DNA of 64,000 nt. Origin: an uncultured Shewanella sp. GTDB taxonomy: Bacteria > Pseudomonadota > Gammaproteobacteria > Enterobacterales > Shewanellaceae. Below, piece after piece: positions 1 through 9,400 of this stretch. The first letter of the stretch is position 1; each line of letters starts with the position of its first letter. Made by a program: the position numbers and the translations under genes. A model generated the notes under the pieces. The model was not told the DNA's origin. It was given only the letters and a program-made list of their open reading frames with translations, and ran no database searches. Location: contig NZ_CANMWS010000005.1 of NCBI RefSeq assembly GCF_947501665.1, forward strand, positions 1-64,000, written 5' to 3'.

Positions 1-435
1 ACTGAGCGTGAAGAGACACCGGCTCAATTTATCTCAAATGTAGCCTCAGATCCCGCGTCTGATAAAAAAGCCAAAATTGCTGCTGCCGTTGCTAAGGCAA
101 AAGCCAAAAAAGCACAAGCAACTGACATAAAAAAACCGATAGAGAACACCATCACTGAGCGTGAAGAGACACCGGCTCAATTTATCTCAAATGTAGCCTC
201 AGATCCCGCGTCTGATAAAAAAGCCAAAATCGCTGCTGCCGTTGCTAAGGCAAAAGCCAAAAAAGCACAAGCAACAGTCATAAAACAACCGATAGAGAAC
301 ACCATCACTGAGCGTGAAGAGATACCGGCTCAATTTATCTCAAATGTAGCCTCAGATCCCGCGTCTGATAAAAAAGCCAAAATCGCTGCCGCGGTTGCAA
401 AAACCAAGGCAAAAAAAGCACAAGCTCAACAAGAG
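1..435 (+). repeat. 153-bp in-frame tandem repeat in rnfC
   Basis: The block starting ACTGAGCGTGAAGAGA occurs at 1, 154 and 307, an exact 153-base period (51 codons). The copies differ by only a few bases (for example ATT/ATC in the KIAAAV part and a short change near 260-285), and the third is cut short by the unique 3' end. Further copies may lie upstream of the window. Near-identity between copies suggests recent amplification or gene conversion. Confidence 0.95.
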
Positions 436-447
436 AATAAGGACTAA
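1..447 (+). CDS. rnfC: RnfC C-terminal tail (partial, 5' end outside window)
   Basis: Frame 1 is open from the window edge to the TAA at 445-447, four bases before rnfD. RnfC (RsxC) is the peripheral subunit of the Rnf complex that takes electrons from NADH and carries FMN and two 4Fe-4S clusters; those domains lie upstream of the window. What is seen here is only the low-complexity tail. It contains repeated Lys/Ala-rich blocks of the type DKKAKIAAAVAKAKAKKAQA, typical of the variable C-terminus of gammaproteobacterial RnfC. The tail is built from nearly identical units of 51 residues. Identity follows from this tail plus the immediately following rnfD, rnfG and rnfE. The role of the tail is not known to me. 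Confidence 0.9.
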   Translation, partial: TEREETPAQFISNVASDPASDKKAKIAAAVAKAKAKKAQATDIKKPIENTITEREETPAQFISNVASDPASDKKAKIAAAVAKAKAKKAQATVIKQPIENTITEREEIPAQFISNVASDPASDKKAKIAAAVAKTKAKKAQAQQENKD

Positions 448-450
448 CCG

Positions 451-1503
451 ATGGCGTTTAAAATAGCCTCGTCACCTCATCTGACTCAACACAATCAAAC
501 CCATACGGTTATGCAGCGAGTATTATTATGCGCCCTACCAGGTGTCACTGTTCAATGTTATTTTTTTGGTTTCGGCACCTTAATACAAATTATTTTGGCT
601 ATTGTTGTCGCACTTCTATGTGAAGCCGCCATTTTATATTGTCGAAAGCGCCCTATAAGCACCACTCTCAATGACAATAGTGCCATGTTAACTGCATTGC
701 TATTAGCGATCTCGATTCCGCCTTTGGCCCCTTGGTGGGTGATTGTCATTGGGACTTGCTTTGCGATCGGAATAGTAAAACACCTGTATGGTGGGCTAGG
801 ACAAAATATTTTTAACCCTGCCATGGCCGCTTATGTCATGTTACTCATCGCTTTTCCAGTCCAAATGACCACTTGGGTCACACCGAGCAACATTGCACTC
901 AATCCCGTGGACTTACTGCAAAGCATCCAGTTTATCTTCACTGCTATGCCACAAAGCAATATCGATGCCTATCAATTAGGCATCGACGGTATGTCAATGG
1001 CCACACCACTCGATACCGTTAAGACCGGCTTATCCAGTGGACTGACATTACATGAAAGCTTACAGAATCCCATTTTTTCTGATGGGTTCCCTGTTGGCTG
1101 GCTCTGGATAAATTTGGCTTATCTTGTCGGGGGATTAGCCATGTTAAAACTCAAACTTATTCGCTGGCAGATCAGCGTTGGCGTGCTCGGCGCACTGTTC
1201 ATTCTCAGCAGTATTGGTTTTTTATTAAGCCCTGATTTGCATTTAGGTCCATTAGTCCATTTATTCAGCGGTGCTACTATGCTATCGGCCTTCTTTATTG
1301 CCACCGATCCAGTTACCGCTGCGACCAGTGTACGAGGACGACTTATCTTTGGTGCGCTTATCGGTGTGCTCGTCTACGTGATCCGCACCTTTGGCGGTTA
1401 TCCAGACGCCTTTGCTTTCGCAGTGCTATTAGCCAATCTCTGTGCGCCTTTTATTGATTATTATGTCAAACCCAGAGCCTATGGCCATCGTACAAGTCAT
1501 TAA
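451..1503 (+). CDS. rnfD: Rnf electron transport complex subunit D
   Basis: RnfD (RsxD), 350 residues, is an integral inner-membrane subunit of the Rnf complex, which couples electron transfer between NADH and ferredoxin (or SoxR reduction in E. coli) to ion movement. The protein is strongly hydrophobic with about eight to ten membrane segments. The segment [20 protein letters not shown] and the later [18 protein letters not shown] are hallmark RnfD/NqrB sequences. The family is known to carry covalently bound FMN on a threonine in an S(T)GAT context; both SGAT here and TGAT in RnfG fit. It starts four bases after the rnfC stop, so the two are co-transcribed. Length is normal for the family. 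Confidence 0.95.
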   Translation: MAFKIASSPHLTQHNQTHTVMQRVLLCALPGVTVQCYFFGFGTLIQIILAIVVALLCEAAILYCRKRPISTTLNDNSAMLTALLLAISIPPLAPWWVIVIGTCFAIGIVKHLYGGLGQNIFNPAMAAYVMLLIAFPVQMTTWVTPSNIALNPVDLLQSIQFIFTAMPQSNIDAYQLGIDGMSMATPLDTVKTGLSSGLTLHESLQNPIFSDGFPVGWLWINLAYLVGGLAMLKLKLIRWQISVGVLGALFILSSIGFLLSPDLHLGPLVHLFSGATMLSAFFIATDPVTAATSVRGRLIFGALIGVLVYVIRTFGGYPDAFAFAVLLANLCAPFIDYYVKPRAYGHRTSH

Positions 1504-1531
1504 TAAAACAAATGAATAAGAGAATATCATT

Positions 1532-2164
1532 GTGAAGAAATCCATGATAAGAAACGGATTAATCTTAGGCATTTTTGCCTTAATTTGTACTGCATTGGTT
1601 GCTGTCGTCAATCATTTAACCGCGGATCAAATTAAACAGCAAGAAACACAAGAATTGGGCCGGATCTTACAACAGATCATTCCAACTCAGTTACACGATA
1701 ACCGTATCACTGAACATTGTATTCGTATTACCGCACCTGCTGCACTCGGCACAATCAATTCGATGCCTGCCTATATCGCAACAAAAGATGACATACCTAC
1801 CGCCATTGCAATGGAAACCATTGCGCCTGATGGCTACAACGGTAATATTCGTATTATTGTTGGGATCAGTGCACAAGGTGAAGTGTTAGGGGTACGCACA
1901 TTAGCCCAACAAGAAACCCCTGGACTGGGTGATAAAATTGAAATAAGAAAGTCTGACTGGGTCAATAGTTTCAAAGGCATGTTTCTTACCCCAGATACGG
2001 CAAGTCAATGGCAAGTGAAAAAAGATGGCGGTAGTATTGACCAATTTACAGGCGCAACCATTACCCCTCGAGCCTATGTCAAAGCGGTTAAAAATACAGT
2101 GAACTATTTTAATCTGCATAAATCAACGCTACTAAAACAAACCGCTAATTGTGAGACAATATAA
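1532..2164 (+). CDS. rnfG: Rnf electron transport complex subunit G
   Basis: RnfG (RsxG), 210 residues, is the single-pass membrane subunit with a periplasmic FMN-binding domain. An N-terminal membrane segment (about residues 7-27) is followed by a soluble domain. The FMN attachment motif is visible as [11 protein letters not shown], in which the second threonine of TGATxT is the covalent FMN site in this family; [10 protein letters not shown] is also conserved. The start is GTG at 1532, preceded by an AAGAG-like ribosome site. The last base of its stop codon is the first base of the rnfE ATG (ATAATG), which indicates translational coupling. Confidence 0.95.
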   Translation: MKKSMIRNGLILGIFALICTALVAVVNHLTADQIKQQETQELGRILQQIIPTQLHDNRITEHCIRITAPAALGTINSMPAYIATKDDIPTAIAMETIAPDGYNGNIRIIVGISAQGEVLGVRTLAQQETPGLGDKIEIRKSDWVNSFKGMFLTPDTASQWQVKKDGGSIDQFTGATITPRAYVKAVKNTVNYFNLHKSTLLKQTANCETI

Positions 2165-2859
2165 TGAGTGAATACAAAAATATTGCTTGGCAAGGATTAT
2201 GGAAAAATAACCCCGGACTGGTACAACTGCTTGGCTTATGCCCACTGCTTGCAGTGACCGCCACCCTCACCAATGCACTTGGCTTAGGGCTCGCCACATT
2301 ATTAGTCCTCATGGGCTCAAATATTTTAGTCTCCTTGGTGCGCGACTTTGTCCCCAAAGAAATCCGTATTCCCGTTTTTGTCATGATCATTGCCGCATTA
2401 GTGACCACAGTGCAACTACTCATTAATGCCTATGCCTATGGCCTCTATTTATCCCTAGGGATCTTCCTGCCACTCATTGTGACGAACTGCGTCATCATCG
2501 GGCGAGCAGAGGCCTTCGCATCTCGCAATAACGTCTTTAAAGCCGCTTTTGATGGCTTGATGATGGGGCTTGGCTTTACTTTAGTCTTGGCCGTTTTAGG
2601 TGCACTACGGGAAATACTAAGTCAAGGCACCCTTTTTTCTGGCGCCGATCAACTCTTAGGACCTTGGGCCAAAGGCCTGACTATCCAACTATGGCACGTT
2701 GACACCAACTTTTTACTGGCCATGTTGCCGCCCGGCGCGTTCATTGGTATGGGACTATTGATTGCCTTAAAAAATGTTATTGACACACAATGGGCTAAAC
2801 GCCATCCAGTCACCTCTCCTGATGCCCCTACACGCGCACGGATCACAAAAGTCAGTTAA
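2164..2859 (+). CDS. rnfE: Rnf electron transport complex subunit E
   Basis: RnfE (RsxE), 231 residues, is an integral membrane subunit homologous to NqrD. It has about six membrane segments. The N-terminal [20 protein letters not shown] and the central [18 protein letters not shown] are diagnostic; the conserved cysteines in these two segments are those that bind the intramembrane 2Fe-2S cluster together with RnfA in current Rnf/Nqr structures. The start overlaps the rnfG stop by one base. Nth follows after only six bases, the same rnf-nth arrangement as in E. coli (rsxABCDGE-nth). Confidence 0.95.
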   Translation: MSEYKNIAWQGLWKNNPGLVQLLGLCPLLAVTATLTNALGLGLATLLVLMGSNILVSLVRDFVPKEIRIPVFVMIIAALVTTVQLLINAYAYGLYLSLGIFLPLIVTNCVIIGRAEAFASRNNVFKAAFDGLMMGLGFTLVLAVLGALREILSQGTLFSGADQLLGPWAKGLTIQLWHVDTNFLLAMLPPGAFIGMGLLIALKNVIDTQWAKRHPVTSPDAPTRARITKVS

Positions 2860-2865
2860 TATATC

Positions 2866-3507
2866 ATGAATAAAGAAAAGCGCAGACAAATATTAGAGCG
2901 GCTAAGAGCCAACAACCCGCATCCAGAAACGGAGCTGAATTTCTCAAGCCCTTTTGAGTTATTGGTCGCAGTTACCCTCTCCGCGCAAGCCACGGATGTC
3001 AGTGTCAATAAAGCCACTGATAAATTGTTTCCAGTTGCCAATACCGCTGCAAGTATTTATGCCTTAGGCGTCGACGGATTAAAAGAATACATAAAAACCA
3101 TTGGCTTATATAACAATAAAGCCATCAATGTAATCAAAGCCTGTGGCATGCTGATTGAGTTATATGACGGTGAAGTCCCAGAAAATAGAGAAGCATTAGA
3201 AGCCCTTCCGGGGGTCGGCCGTAAAACGGCCAATGTGGTACTCAATACCGCTTTTGGTTGGCCAACCATTGCAGTTGATACCCACATCGACCGTGTTTCG
3301 AACCGAACAAAATTTGCCATTGGTAAAAATGTCGTTGAAGTCGAAAATAAATTACTAAAAGTCGTCCCTGCTGAGTTTAAAGTCGATGTGCATCATTGGT
3401 TGATTTTGCATGGTCGTTATACCTGCATCGCCCGTAAACCCCGCTGCGGCAGCTGTATTATTGAAGATCTCTGCGAGTTTAAGGATAAAATCTATCCCGA
3501 AGAATAA
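2866..3507 (+). CDS. nth: Endonuclease III (DNA glycosylase/AP lyase)
   Basis: Endonuclease III removes oxidised pyrimidines from DNA and cleaves the abasic site by beta-elimination. The 213-residue protein shows the helix-hairpin-helix motif LPGVGRKTANVV with the catalytic lysine, the catalytic aspartate in VDTHIDRV, and a C-terminal 4Fe-4S site with spacing C-X6-C-X2-C-X5-C (CIARKPRCGSCIIEDLC). Length matches E. coli Nth. It is the last gene of the rnf operon here and is followed by a stem-loop. Confidence 0.97.
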   Translation: MNKEKRRQILERLRANNPHPETELNFSSPFELLVAVTLSAQATDVSVNKATDKLFPVANTAASIYALGVDGLKEYIKTIGLYNNKAINVIKACGMLIELYDGEVPENREALEALPGVGRKTANVVLNTAFGWPTIAVDTHIDRVSNRTKFAIGKNVVEVENKLLKVVPAEFKVDVHHWLILHGRYTCIARKPRCGSCIIEDLCEFKDKIYPEE

Positions 3508-3516
3508 GCTAAAACA

Positions 3517-3546
3517 GTCATTAAGCCGTACTCACGGCTTAATGAC
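3517..3546 (+). terminator. Stem-loop after nth
   Basis: A perfect 13-bp inverted repeat (arms 3517-3529 and 3534-3546, GTCATTAAGCCGT and its complement) with a 4-base loop lies ten bases after the nth stop. No long T run follows, so it may act as a weak terminator or mRNA-end stabiliser between the convergent nth and the small gene at 3572-3655. Confidence 0.6.
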
Positions 3547-3571
3547 AACGAACTTAAAGATAAAAATACGA

Positions 3572-3655
3572 TTAAAACATCGCCGTAAAAAATAATGAAA
3601 AAATAATCGCAATAATCACGACCGTTCCGATGGCTATTTTAAGCTCTGTTGACAT
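3572..3655 (-). CDS. 27-residue predicted single-pass membrane protein
   Basis: A short open frame on the - strand encodes MSTELKIAIGTVVIIAIIFS followed by LFFTAMF, i.e. a short polar head and one hydrophobic helix of about 20 residues. It is preceded by a near-perfect Shine-Dalgarno sequence, AAGGAGGGTGTG, placed just before the ATG, which is stronger than most ribosome sites in this window. It lies between nth (convergent) and tssF (same strand, upstream), separated from tssF by about 145 bases. Small one-helix membrane proteins often modulate a membrane complex, but no partner can be named. The case rests on the ribosome site and the composition; conservation was not checked. Confidence 0.6.
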   Translation of the reverse strand: MSTELKIAIGTVVIIAIIFSLFFTAMF

Positions 3656-3800
3656 CACACCCTCCTTATTTATCGTCCTTTATACAATCTTCTTGTTATT
3701 CATGTCCTTTTCTATCCTCGCACTGACTGTAACCCATTATGGAACAATTATAAATAAGCCAATAGCCATAACGACATTCAACTCGTTATAAGACTTCCAT

Positions 3801-5525
3801 TTAAATAATTCGCCTTAAACCACTTTGTGGTCTCCATTTAAACTGCTCTTTATTATGTTGGTTTTCAACACTCACCTGAGTAAAGCTATTGATACTGGAA
3901 TAAGCAGAAAATATCTGATTGAGTACTGCGCCAAATAAATACATATCACCAATACAAGGAAAGCCATCAGGATCGAGTTTTATTTTCACATCAGAACCTC
4001 GAATCATAACGCCTTTATAAAGGCGATTAACAGGCTCTATCCACACTTCTTTTATCGACTCTGTTCGCTTCGTATTGGCTAACACTTTCGCTCGATCGGC
4101 AGTATCAATAAACACATACAATTTCAATAATGCTGTTAAATTTTCAGCATCGGCTAACGTCAATTGATTTAAATACAAATGTGATAGCAAACGCCAGAGC
4201 GTATTCTTACCCAGTGGGCTTTCAATGGGCGCCGTTGGGGTTAAGATATTGGTAAACTCGACCAAGGCTGGTGATGACTCTGTTGGCAAACAAATATCAC
4301 CAAATTGTAATTTTTCCGGTAATGAAGCATTAGAGCATGTCACTTTTACAGATAACATTTCTCGGTTGATTTTTTCCTCAGACACAGGGTAAGCAACAGA
4401 CAAGAATACTTCCGATCCAAAATGAAGTCGTGCTTTACGTCGTCTCAATGAATAAACAGGTACCAGCTCTGCTTGGGGGTTAAACATAGTAAAAGGCTGA
4501 TAAACACGCTCTTTAACACTGCCCTGAACAAAACCAACCACTTTATCAACAGCATAAACCTGATAGCCATCATGACCACGAGTACTCGGCGTGACTTTAT
4601 ACTCTAAACGCTTATGATCCAGTAAAATACTATTAGCATCATGGTTAAATAAATTAATAGCAGGCACACAAAATAGCAAAAGATCATTCGTTGAAAAGGA
4701 GATATCTTCTACATCACTTTTTAACATCAATTCTATCGTAAAACCACGAACGCCATCAAAGCGTTTCAACCAATCTAACCCTAATACATCGAAAAAAAGA
4801 AATTTTTGCGGTAGCAAAAAATACTCTTGTAAAGAGCGAAAAGCAGGAAAAGAATTCTTAGGATAAGGTAACAAAGCCGCATCTTCAAAATCAGGGAATA
4901 ATTTCAAATTGTCTTTCACATTAAGGGTCTGTTTTTCCCCTCCTGCTCTTAAGGATAGCGCTCGCACTTTACTGTTTATAACTGAAAATTTATTCACCGC
5001 CAAATTATAGGAACCCGCAATATGGAACCGTAATGACGCAATATCTAAATCGGCTAAACTGCCCTCATTCGTCTCAATATTAATGGACAGTTTATTGCCT
5101 TCTTTATTCACACTGCTGACATGTAAAGGATGTAAGGTGACTTCGTCCGTCGTTGTAAATAAACAACTCACACCGTCGATTTCCTTCGCCGCTAACTCCG
5201 TACCCGATTTAACCGTAACCGTGTCAGTCACACCTCGTTTAGTATTAAAACGCATAATCGTCGCAGAGGGTAGAGGACGTAAGTAATGGGGGAAAATAAG
5301 CTGAGTTAAACCATGGATAACCTCAGGAAAGTCATCATCTAACCTTTCTTGAACTAATCCCGATAAAAAAGCACTCCCTTCAAGTAGACGCTCCACATCA
5401 GGATCTGCATATTGTCCAGCTAGCATAGGGGCTAATGCTGGATGTTTAAGTGAAAATTCTTTTCCTAATTCATGTAAGTAAGATAATTGCTGTTGGTAAT
5501 ATTTATTAATCACGATATTTCTCAC
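3801..5525 (-). CDS. tssF: Type VI secretion baseplate protein TssF (VasA/ImpG)
   Basis: TssF is a baseplate wedge component of the T6SS and normally forms a TssF2-TssG complex. The 574-residue protein begins with the family-typical region YYQQQLSYLHELGKEF, then AGQYADPDVERLLEGSAFLS and FPEVIHGLTQLIFPHYLRPL, all characteristic of the VasA/ImpG family (DUF879). Length is normal (about 580-620). It is the last T6SS gene in the direction of transcription. In most clusters tssG follows directly; here only about 145 bases and a 27-residue ORF lie between it and nth, so its usual partner gene is absent from this place. Confidence 0.93.
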   Translation of the reverse strand: MRNIVINKYYQQQLSYLHELGKEFSLKHPALAPMLAGQYADPDVERLLEGSAFLSGLVQERLDDDFPEVIHGLTQLIFPHYLRPLPSATIMRFNTKRGVTDTVTVKSGTELAAKEIDGVSCLFTTTDEVTLHPLHVSSVNKEGNKLSINIETNEGSLADLDIASLRFHIAGSYNLAVNKFSVINSKVRALSLRAGGEKQTLNVKDNLKLFPDFEDAALLPYPKNSFPAFRSLQEYFLLPQKFLFFDVLGLDWLKRFDGVRGFTIELMLKSDVEDISFSTNDLLLFCVPAINLFNHDANSILLDHKRLEYKVTPSTRGHDGYQVYAVDKVVGFVQGSVKERVYQPFTMFNPQAELVPVYSLRRRKARLHFGSEVFLSVAYPVSEEKINREMLSVKVTCSNASLPEKLQFGDICLPTESSPALVEFTNILTPTAPIESPLGKNTLWRLLSHLYLNQLTLADAENLTALLKLYVFIDTADRAKVLANTKRTESIKEVWIEPVNRLYKGVMIRGSDVKIKLDPDGFPCIGDMYLFGAVLNQIFSAYSSINSFTQVSVENQHNKEQFKWRPQSGLRRII

Positions 5526-5644
5526 CTATCAAGATATTCATTAAAAAACCCAGTTAAACCTGAGTGAAAATGCTACCCTTCATCCCTTATTCAATGATAA
5601 CTCGCTCACTGACTTAAAAATCAGTGAGCATCCAACCTCATAGG

Positions 5645-6403
5645 TTAACGGCTAAAACTGACACTCAATGTATTACCACTATGAGAGATTTGAGGCGCAC
5701 TTCTCGTATCCGCCTCTCTTAACCATAATACACAACGCACAAATCCGTCATACTGGACTAAAACAACTTTTTCTACCGTTCCTGTATCGAAACGCCAAAT
5801 ATTATTCGTATCAATCCCCCAATTACCTTGAATATCTAATACCCAAGCTTTTTTCTTATTCACAAAAAAGCCTGTCCATTTAACCTGTTTCTGGGATAAG
5901 AGAAATTCAACCGTATCACCTTGACTCAATGCTTTATAATTGACTCCCGTGACATAAGCCCCCACTTTTTGCGGCGTCACTTGATATGTGTCACTGTTAA
6001 CCGCTTGATTGTCATTGCTTTCAAGTCCCTTATTGACGACTTGTGGTGTCTCAACCACTTGCTGAGCCACCTTATCAGCCGTAGAAGACACAGCCTGTAC
6101 AGGGACTGTTTCCTCAGAAACTTGATTAGTGCGAAGCGGCTCAGTTTGCAACTCTGTCACTGATAGGGACTGTTTTTCAGAAGGTGTGATAAAAAATTGT
6201 GATTTTAAGGCATCATACTTTTCTGCCACAAAACTTCTAAACTCCGCCCCCATACCAAATTGAGACTCGATAGCCGACTTAATGGGTATAGTATTTAACC
6301 GATAACCAGAACCATAAATAGTAATAAAAACAGTGCTGAACACCACAAAAAACCACACCCCAAATAGTACCAATGACACCATACGTTCGTAAGTTACTCT
6401 CAT
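5645..6403 (-). CDS. T6SS-linked membrane-anchored periplasmic protein, unknown function
   Basis: The 252-residue product is not a T6SS core protein that I recognise. One N-terminal membrane segment (about residues 8-30 from the chosen start) is followed by a Gln/Thr/Val-rich linker of about 100 residues and a C-terminal globular part of about 85 residues. That part ends in alternating strands (VEKVVLVQYDGFVRCVLWLR ... GNTLSVSFSR) resembling the pattern of AMIN-type periplasmic domains; this is an inference from pattern only. An ATG at 6403 is preferred over the upstream one at 6430 because GTGAGG lies seven bases before it. The gene begins three bases after the tssM stop and precedes tssF, so it belongs to the T6SS operon and probably acts in the periplasm with TssM/TssJ. 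Confidence 0.7.
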   Translation of the reverse strand: MRVTYERMVSLVLFGVWFFVVFSTVFITIYGSGYRLNTIPIKSAIESQFGMGAEFRSFVAEKYDALKSQFFITPSEKQSLSVTELQTEPLRTNQVSEETVPVQAVSSTADKVAQQVVETPQVVNKGLESNDNQAVNSDTYQVTPQKVGAYVTGVNYKALSQGDTVEFLLSQKQVKWTGFFVNKKKAWVLDIQGNWGIDTNNIWRFDTGTVEKVVLVQYDGFVRCVLWLREADTRSAPQISHSGNTLSVSFSR

Positions 6404-6405
6404 AG

Positions 6406-9400
6406 TTACCTCACTGAATCCACTGAACACTCTGCAATAGTCAATGGCACACTTAAACTATTACTTTTTGCCAGTGCGATAATCGGTACGCCGCCATTAA
6501 TTTTATAGCTTAACGTTAGCCACTTCATTCCCATTTGGGTCAATTCCTTCTCGTGTGAAGGAAAATCTGACGGTTTAAAGGTTTTCTGCCCTGTTCTAAA
6601 ATCAGTCAAAAACTTCTGAAAACCTAGCGATCCCGAATACGTTTTCGTGATATTAAGTCCATCAAACCTCACATCTAATGTTGTTGCACCACAATTTGAT
6701 GGCTCCCACTTAAACAATTGACTCGCTGGAAAGTTGTAGTTATCCAATGATATTTCACCTGAAGCACATTGCAGTTTTAATGACACGGACTTGGGTTTTA
6801 ATGCTGCACTCCCATTGATGCTCATAGGCACATTGGCAATCGTGACGTTATAAGCACTCTTCACCTTCTGCTCCAAATAAGCCCCTCTTTCAACAAATTG
6901 AAAGAAATCCTTTTTGAAGGGAATCGATAGACCCTGAAATGATTTCGGGTGCCAACCATCTGCCCTACGTTCAACAAAGCCTTTTGCTGGACCGTCAATA
7001 AACTTCGAAAGCAATCCGCCTTTGGTAAACAAACGTGACTCTTGTTCATCTGCTGGAATGTACTTTAAAGCGCCATAAACATCACTTTCCCAATAGTTTT
7101 GTAAGGCACAGGCGGCTAATTCCATTTCTGCAGATAAAACAAACTGCACACTGTTTCTATAGATGTCACCGGCATCAAACTGCGTATCTCTATCCTCTAA
7201 AATTTGATCTAAACTATCCGCTGCTATCATAGTTTGCGTAATCGGAGACTTAGGATCACTATTAGACAAAATGGTTGATGCGCTATTAAATGAAGCATTA
7301 ATAGTACTCACATCCGGCACTATCTCTGACAATCCCTTTTGAAATTGCTGATAAGCAAGAATGCCATCATTCACTTTCTTGAAATAAACCGGATCAGAAA
7401 TATTACTCACAGCCCCAATAATGGCATTCACCCCTTTTTTGATATCTTTAGACTCATTCTCCTTTTTCTCCCAATAATCTTTTATGATTGCTTGAGATAA
7501 GGTTAAATCGTCAAGATTAACAGTATAAATGGGTTGTATGGCCTGCAGCTCTTCAAGCATTTTTTTCTGCATCAACATATAAGGATTATCTTTGCCGGCC
7601 ATACGCTGCATAATTAACCGTTTATCTTCAAGTGTTAATGCTTTCGTTGAGACATTAAATTGTCGAGAGAAACGTTGCCACTGCTGTACATATTCCGCAC
7701 CATATAAATTCCAAAAACGATTAATTTGCACAGCAACTGTTTTATCATTGCTCGTGGTCTTTAATATCGCAATAAGCTTTTGAATCGCGTTATAGCCATC
7801 TTTCGTGTATGCACCCGATAACGTACTATTAGACTTAAATGTCTGAGACCAAAAATCAGCTGCTTTGACTGGCACGGAATTATTCGATGATCCCGCCCAA
7901 GTGGTAATCCAATGCCAATCTTTGCGGTTCAACACCACATCACTCAATGCACTGCGTGTCGTTGATGCCAAATATTGCAATGTCTCTGTATCGGTCTGCC
8001 AATCTATATACGCATCATATAACAACGCAAAAGTAGCCTGGTAAGAGATTTCAATACCGAGTAAACGCTTATCCAACGTCATCCACTCTTGGTAACCTAA
8101 CCCTTCTTTTTGATGAGGAATTTGATTCAACTTTTCTTCAATTTCTTTCAACCGCCATGCTAAATGCACTATGGTATCGCCCACAATGGGAGTTGACTCC
8201 TCTGTCTCTACGTGTTTTAAGTGTGAATATAAAATTTCATCTGTAGAAGGCAAGACAGTGTCAGCAAAACGTTTCACTAAAAACGCTTTAGACTCTGTAA
8301 TAGAACGTTTCAAAGCCCAATCTAAGCCAAATTGAGGAATAGGCCAACGATTATAAGCCTCTTCCACATCAGTAATAGTACTACGTAAGGTCCCCAAGGC
8401 TAAAATATCATCTAAAATAACCGTTTTAGGTGTTTTACTGGCTTGCACCTGCGTCTGCAGTTTTGCCATCAGTTCATGATCTTTTGAAAAGTTTAAACTG
8501 GCAATCGCCACGAAACAAAATGTCAGCAATAAAAAAGTCACCAAGGCGATATTGGCACTAATGGTTTTCCACCTTAAAAACTCTTTAATGGGCTTAAACA
8601 CATTACGATGAGTCGGTAAAACACTTGAAAAGAAATCATATAAGAATAACCCACTGCCTTTATTCTCATCTTGAATTTCCCCTCCTTCAGTTTCAGGCAG
8701 TAACTCACCAATAAACTGACTTTGCTCTTCACCTGGTTGTACTGCACTGGAAAAATACAGGCCTTTTAATAACACAGCTTCATGATATTTTCCGCTACTA
8801 AATGCGCTATTGATAAACGTATTTAATGAAGACTTCAGTGCTAATAATTCAGAAGACAGTAAAAAACGCTCTCCGCCTTTTATATCATCCAAGACTAATA
8901 AATGGTTATCAACTTTGTTGATAATATCAGCGAGTGCTTTGTCAACAAAACCCGTAATATCATCGGTATTATCTGCCGTATATCCAAAGGCTTGTTTGAG
9001 ATTATCTGGGGATAATTGATCCGCAAAATCACAAAAGCCATAAATCATATCCGCTTTAGTGACCATCAAATAAATCGGAATACGAGCACCCATAATACGC
9101 ATCACTCGATTGATACGGCCACCAATATGGCGCCCGTAATCTCGCAATGCTTGTTCATTATTATCAAGTAATTTTTCAACGGGTAATGTGATCACTAAAC
9201 CATTTAAAGGCTCTTTTTTACGATACTTGAGCAGTAATGCTAAAAACTCCGACCACTCCTCATCATCTGATTTCTCCGTGAGCGGCACGGCATAGCGACC
9301 CGCTGTATCGATAATGATAGCCTCTTCAAAAAACCACCAATCACAATTTTGGGTATGTCTTGCACCGTGAACGGGTCCAACCCCAGATAAAATTGACGTT

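Noticed and set aside
1..435. CRISPR-like periodicity
   Set aside because: The 153-base repeats are in frame within rnfC, contiguous without spacers, and encode Lys/Ala-rich protein units.
3656..3800. Possible remnant of tssG downstream of tssF
   Set aside because: The stretch is too short and none of the frames shows TssG-like sequence; the absence of tssG is reported instead.
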